From contig NZ_CP028092.1 of NCBI RefSeq assembly GCF_005491705.1, forward strand, positions 4,650,001 to 4,714,000: a stretch of DNA of 64,000 bases. The letters are read 5' to 3'. Source of the stretch: Pontibacter sp. SGAir0037. GTDB taxonomy: Bacteria; Bacteroidota; Bacteroidia; Cytophagales; Hymenobacteraceae. Shown here piece after piece: positions 60,974 to 64,000 of the stretch (position 1 is its first letter; each line of letters starts with the position of its first letter). Made by a program: the position numbers and the translations under genes. The notes beneath the pieces were generated by a model, which had not been told where the DNA came from, did no database searches, and was given only the letters and a program-made list of their open reading frames with translations.

Positions 60974-61378
60974 ATGGATCCAGCTAACAATAACAAAGCT
61001 CCAAAGCCTCTTTGCAATACATTTTCGAAAGAAGAGCGCTTATGCAGTAAGCGGTTAATATCGCAGCTGTTTAGTAAGGGCTCTTCTTTTAATTTGTATC
61101 CGCTTCGGTTTGTATATTACACACCGGAAGCCATGCCGCCTGTATCTACACAGGTAGTTATTTCTGTATCCAAACGTTTCTACAAACGTGCCGTTGACCG
61201 TAACCGCCTGAAAAGGCAGGTGCGGGAGGCATACCGGCTCAACAAGCATATTTTGCTGGCTAATCCTGAGCAATCACCCCGGTTGCTTGCTATTCTTTAT
61301 ATAGGTAAAGAAAAAAAATTTTTTGATTCTATTCAGAAAAAACTAATTTATGGTTTGGAACGTTGTTTGATTAAGTAG
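60974..61378 (+). CDS. rnpA: Ribonuclease P protein component
   Basis: The 134-residue basic protein helps the RNase P RNA cut tRNA precursors. It has FSKEERLCSKRLISQLFSKG, VVISVSKRFYKRAVDRNRLK and RQVREAYRLNKHILL with the signature RNRLKRQVREAYR. It follows rpmH and precedes the S41 protease gene by 30 bases. The first 15 residues (MDPANNNKAPKPLCN) extend a little beyond the family core. Confidence 0.95.
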   Translation: MDPANNNKAPKPLCNTFSKEERLCSKRLISQLFSKGSSFNLYPLRFVYYTPEAMPPVSTQVVISVSKRFYKRAVDRNRLKRQVREAYRLNKHILLANPEQSPRLLAILYIGKEKKFFDSIQKKLIYGLERCLIK

Positions 61379-61408
61379 TCTTACCTCGTCCCTAAAGACC
61401 ATTAAATT

Positions 61409-63058
61409 ATGCTGAAGAAATCTTTAACTGGCCTTGCACTTGTAGGTCTTGGCCTGGGCCTGTTCTCTTTTAAAACAGAGTCTGAGCGTTATTTCGAAAT
61501 AGCCAAAAACCTGGATGTTTTTGCCACTCTTTTTAAAGAAGTGAATACCTATTACGTTGATGATGTACCGCCCTCCAAAATGGTGCGTACAGGTATAGAT
61601 GCGATGCTCAAATCGCTGGACCCCTACACAAATTATATTCCTGAAGACGACATAGAAGATTTTAGAACCATGACCACTGGTCAGTATGGTGGTATTGGTG
61701 CTTTGGTGGGTGAACGCGACGGTAAGATTATAGTTCAGATGCCTTATGAAAATTCACCTGCGCATAAAGCAGGCTTGAATATAGGGGACGAAATCCTGAA
61801 GATTGATGGAATTGCTGTAACCGGTAAAAACTCGTCTGAAGTAAGTAAGTTGCTGAAGGGGCAGGCAAATACTATTGTTAAGCTCGAGGTGAAAGGCTAT
61901 GGTCAGTCAAAAAGCAAGGCTGTAGAGCTTACCCGCTCAAACATCACCGTAGAAAATGTGCCTTACTATGGCATGGTTGACCAGGAAATAGGTTATTTCC
62001 AGTTGTCTGGTTTTACAATGGATGCTTCTAAAGAAGTACGAAACGCTGTGCAGAAGCTGAAAGAGCAGGGGGCTAGAAAAATTATATTTGACTTGCGCGA
62101 TAACCCGGGTGGCCTGCTGCATGAGGCAGTAAATATTTCAAACGTTTTTGTTGATAAAGGCAAAGATATTGTTAGCACGAAAGGAAAAGTTAAAGAGTGG
62201 AATAAGACATACAAAGCACTGGATGAACCACTTGATAAAGAAATTCCGCTTGTGATCTTAACCAGTTCCCGTAGTGCCTCCGCCGCAGAAATAGTGGCAG
62301 GCGTTATGCAGGACTACGACCGGGCAGTATTGGTTGGAGAGCGTACTTTTGGTAAAGGCCTGGTGCAGGCAACACGCCCGCTGTCTTACAATTCTCAGTT
62401 AAAAGTTACTACTGCCAAATATTATATACCCAGTGGGCGCTGTATACAAGCCATCGATTATACGCATCGTAACGAAGATGGTAGTGTAGGTAAAATAGCT
62501 GACTCTTTGCGTGTTGCGTTTAAAACAGCTAATGGTCGTGTTGTATATGATGGTGGAGGTGTAAGTCCCGATGTGGAGGTAGGGCGTAAACCTTATTCTG
62601 ATATAACAAGAGCTATTGCCTCTAAAGGATACTTCTTTGACTATGCAAATAAGTATAAACTGGAGCACCCTACTATTTCAACCGCAAATAAATTCAAACT
62701 GTCAGATGCCGAATATCAGAATTTCATGGCTTATTTATCTGATAAGGATGTAAACTATACAACTAATGTTGAGCGGGAACTGATAGAGCTATCCGAGCAG
62801 GCGAAGGAAGGGAAACACTTAAATGATATTCAGTCAGAGCTGGATGCTATTAAGAAAAAAGTTTCGCACAATAAAGCCAACGACCTGACAAGGTTTAAAC
62901 CTGAAATTCAGGAAATGTTGGAGGCAGAAATTGCTTCCAGGTATTACTTCCAGAAAGGTTATATAGAGTCTACTTTTGATGATGATGAGACTATTCTGAT
63001 GGCAAAGAAGGTATTAAACAACCCGCAGGAATTTAATTCTTACCTGCAGAAGAAGTAA
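61409..63058 (+). CDS. S41 C-terminal processing peptidase
   Basis: The 549-residue serine protease has an N-terminal hydrophobic stretch (SLTGLALVGLGLGLFSF), which may be a signal or anchor. A PDZ domain at about 90-170 (IIVQMPYENSPAHKAGLNIG) follows, then the S41 domain with catalytic Ser in ILTSSRSASAAEIVAGVM and Lys in VLVGERTFGKGLVQATRP. A C-terminal helical domain follows. Family members trim envelope proteins. It is the third gene after rpmH-rnpA and is closed by a strong terminator. Confidence 0.93.
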   Translation: MLKKSLTGLALVGLGLGLFSFKTESERYFEIAKNLDVFATLFKEVNTYYVDDVPPSKMVRTGIDAMLKSLDPYTNYIPEDDIEDFRTMTTGQYGGIGALVGERDGKIIVQMPYENSPAHKAGLNIGDEILKIDGIAVTGKNSSEVSKLLKGQANTIVKLEVKGYGQSKSKAVELTRSNITVENVPYYGMVDQEIGYFQLSGFTMDASKEVRNAVQKLKEQGARKIIFDLRDNPGGLLHEAVNISNVFVDKGKDIVSTKGKVKEWNKTYKALDEPLDKEIPLVILTSSRSASAAEIVAGVMQDYDRAVLVGERTFGKGLVQATRPLSYNSQLKVTTAKYYIPSGRCIQAIDYTHRNEDGSVGKIADSLRVAFKTANGRVVYDGGGVSPDVEVGRKPYSDITRAIASKGYFFDYANKYKLEHPTISTANKFKLSDAEYQNFMAYLSDKDVNYTTNVERELIELSEQAKEGKHLNDIQSELDAIKKKVSHNKANDLTRFKPEIQEMLEAEIASRYYFQKGYIESTFDDDETILMAKKVLNNPQEFNSYLQKK

Positions 63059-63062
63059 GAAA

Positions 63063-63121
63063 CTTCGTAACAGAAAAGGGGGAGGTGCATATAAAGCACC
63101 TCCCCCTTTTCTGTTACGAAG
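63063..63121 (+). terminator. Long perfect terminator after the S41 protease
   Basis: Twenty-six bases (63063-63088, CTTCGTAACAGAAAAGGGGG...) are perfectly inverted at 63096-63121 around ATATAAA. T-rich bases lie within the right arm (CCCCCTTTTC). Confidence 0.85.
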
Positions 63122-63176
63122 GCAACATCTTTCATACTGTAAAGGGCATTGGTGTAGGAGCTATTGGCTTCAATAG

Positions 63177-63209
63177 TTTTGTATCAGATGAGCTCTTACA
63201 CTACCTTTG
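63177..63209 (+). promoter_or_regulatory. Promoter of tsaB
   Basis: TTTTG (63177-63181), 20 bases, then TACCTTTG (63202-63209), an exact match to the Bacteroidota pattern. It is 25 bases before the preferred ATG at 63234. Confidence 0.78.
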
Positions 63210-63233
63210 CCGTTGAATATAAATTATTTTAAT

Positions 63234-63932
63234 ATGTCGGTACTACTCGCACTTGAAACATCTTCTATTGTATGTTCTGTAGCCTTGTTTAACGGAGCGC
63301 AACTGGTTGGAATGTCTGAGCTGCGTATAGAAAAATCTCATTCTTCTCATATAACGGTAATGATTTCTCAGTTGCTGGAGAATTGCGGCATTCATTTAAA
63401 GCAGTTAAATGCTGTAGCAATTTCCGGTGGACCAGGCTCTTATACAGGCTTACGTATTGGCAGTTCTACAGCAAAAGGCTTGTGCTATTCCTTAAACATC
63501 CCATTGCTGGAAGTATCAACCTTGTATAGTTTGGCTGCTCAGGTTATTGCTAATATTCCAAACCCTGAGCAATACCTGTTTTGCCCTATGCTGGATGCAA
63601 GGCGTATGGAGGTTTATACCTGTATAGTAGATCACAACCTGCATGAAATCCTTCCTGTTGCACCGCTAGTGTTGGAAGAAGCTGCATTCCAGGAGCAGCT
63701 TTCTCGGAAGAAGATCATATTTTTAGGTAGTGGAGCTGAAAAATTTAAAAGCTTAGTAGCAGAAAACAGTAATGCTCTTTTTGTTGATGGAGTTTTACCA
63801 TCTGCCAGAATGATAGGAGATCTTGCTCTTCAGAAGTATGAGGAAAAAGTATTTGAGGATGTAGCGTATTATGAACCCTTCTATCTGAAAGATGTTTATA
63901 TAACGAGTAGTGCATCTAACACTTCCAAATAA
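63234..63932 (+). CDS. tsaB: tRNA threonylcarbamoyladenosine biosynthesis protein TsaB
   Basis: The 232-residue protein helps make the t6A modification with TsaD and TsaE. From the ATG at 63234: MSVLLALETSSIVCSVALFN, EKSHSSHITVMISQLLENCG, AVAISGGPGSYTGLRIGSST (the phosphate-loop-like family motif), CPMLDARRMEVYTCIVDHN. A frame from 63207 adds nine residues before this and would start inside the promoter, so I choose 63234. It is complete. Confidence 0.94.
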   Translation: MSVLLALETSSIVCSVALFNGAQLVGMSELRIEKSHSSHITVMISQLLENCGIHLKQLNAVAISGGPGSYTGLRIGSSTAKGLCYSLNIPLLEVSTLYSLAAQVIANIPNPEQYLFCPMLDARRMEVYTCIVDHNLHEILPVAPLVLEEAAFQEQLSRKKIIFLGSGAEKFKSLVAENSNALFVDGVLPSARMIGDLALQKYEEKVFEDVAYYEPFYLKDVYITSSASNTSK

Positions 63933-63941
63933 AATAGAACA

Positions 63942-64000
63942 ATGGCTGAGTTAATAAACAGAGTTGCGCAGAGCGCATTAACAACCCTTAACCTGGAAGA
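63942..64000 (+). CDS. DUF2480-like protein, N-terminus
   Basis: Only the first 19 or so codons are visible before the right edge: MAELINRVAQSALTTLNLEE in outline. The (I)NRVAQS-LTT-LE pattern resembles DUF2480 proteins, which often follow tsaB in Bacteroidota. It starts 9 bases after the tsaB stop and is probably co-transcribed. Confidence 0.6.
   Translation, partial: MAELINRVAQSALTTLNLE

Noticed and set aside
1-64000. CRISPR arrays, insertion sequences, prophage, toxin-antitoxin or antiviral genes
   Set aside because: I saw no regular repeat-spacer pattern, transposase, integrase or defence-type protein in any part of the window.

Overview
The window looks like ordinary chromosome from a gliding or gliding-related Bacteroidota of the order Cytophagales, most like the Hymenobacteraceae (Pontibacter/Hymenobacter type). 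This rests on gldE and gldB homologues, PorT-like beta-barrels, a TonB/ExbD pair, an ECF42 sigma factor with its DGPF partner, a bTHX ribosomal peptide, TTG and GTG starts, and promoters matching the Bacteroidota pattern TTG-N19/20-TAnnTTTG. I saw no phage, integrase, transposase, CRISPR array, toxin-antitoxin or antiviral cassette. The genus is an inference.

Layout. Positions 1-5.4 kb: gldE (cut by the edge), ssb and mutY on the minus strand, then divergently an HU-family protein, a TPR protein, a 29-residue ribosomal-type peptide and RNase G. 5.4-10.7 kb: an outer-membrane barrel, the lipoprotein GldB, a glycosyltransferase, and an ECF42 sigma/DGPF pair split by a short element with inverted ends. 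10.9-18.4 kb: a minus-strand group that reads as a phosphate-from-phytate locus: membrane TPR-HTH regulator, beta-propeller phytase, TonB-dependent receptor, beta-helix surface lipoprotein. 18.8-28.8 kb: a Spy/CpxP-like protein, TonB and ExbD, an exported acetolactate decarboxylase, a two-component pair, endonuclease III, an ECF sigma factor with a small overlapping partner, a group III truncated haemoglobin and an MFS transporter.

28.9-41.6 kb: bTHX, uvrA, tpiA, a small secreted protein, prmA, a 1596-residue exported protein of unknown function, plsY and an M20 dipeptidase. 41.7-51 kb (all minus): three PorT-like barrels, comM/yifB, gmhA, a small membrane protein, an MsbA-like exporter and a Wzi-like barrel. 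51-64 kb: upp, a small membrane protein, a DEAD-box helicase, a dihydroorotase with one altered metal ligand, tRNA-His, a PfkB kinase, a geranylgeranyl-reductase-like flavoprotein, an M61 peptidase, rpmH-rnpA-S41 protease, tsaB and the start of a DUF2480-like gene.

Most of the window is housekeeping. The items that deserve most attention are the phytate locus and the inverted repeat over its regulator's start, the giant exported protein between prmA and plsY, the lipoprotein acetolactate decarboxylase, the small element inside the ECF42 module, two tiny ribosomal-type genes, and the His-to-Gln change in the dihydroorotase. Family names come from recognition of motifs and not from a database search.
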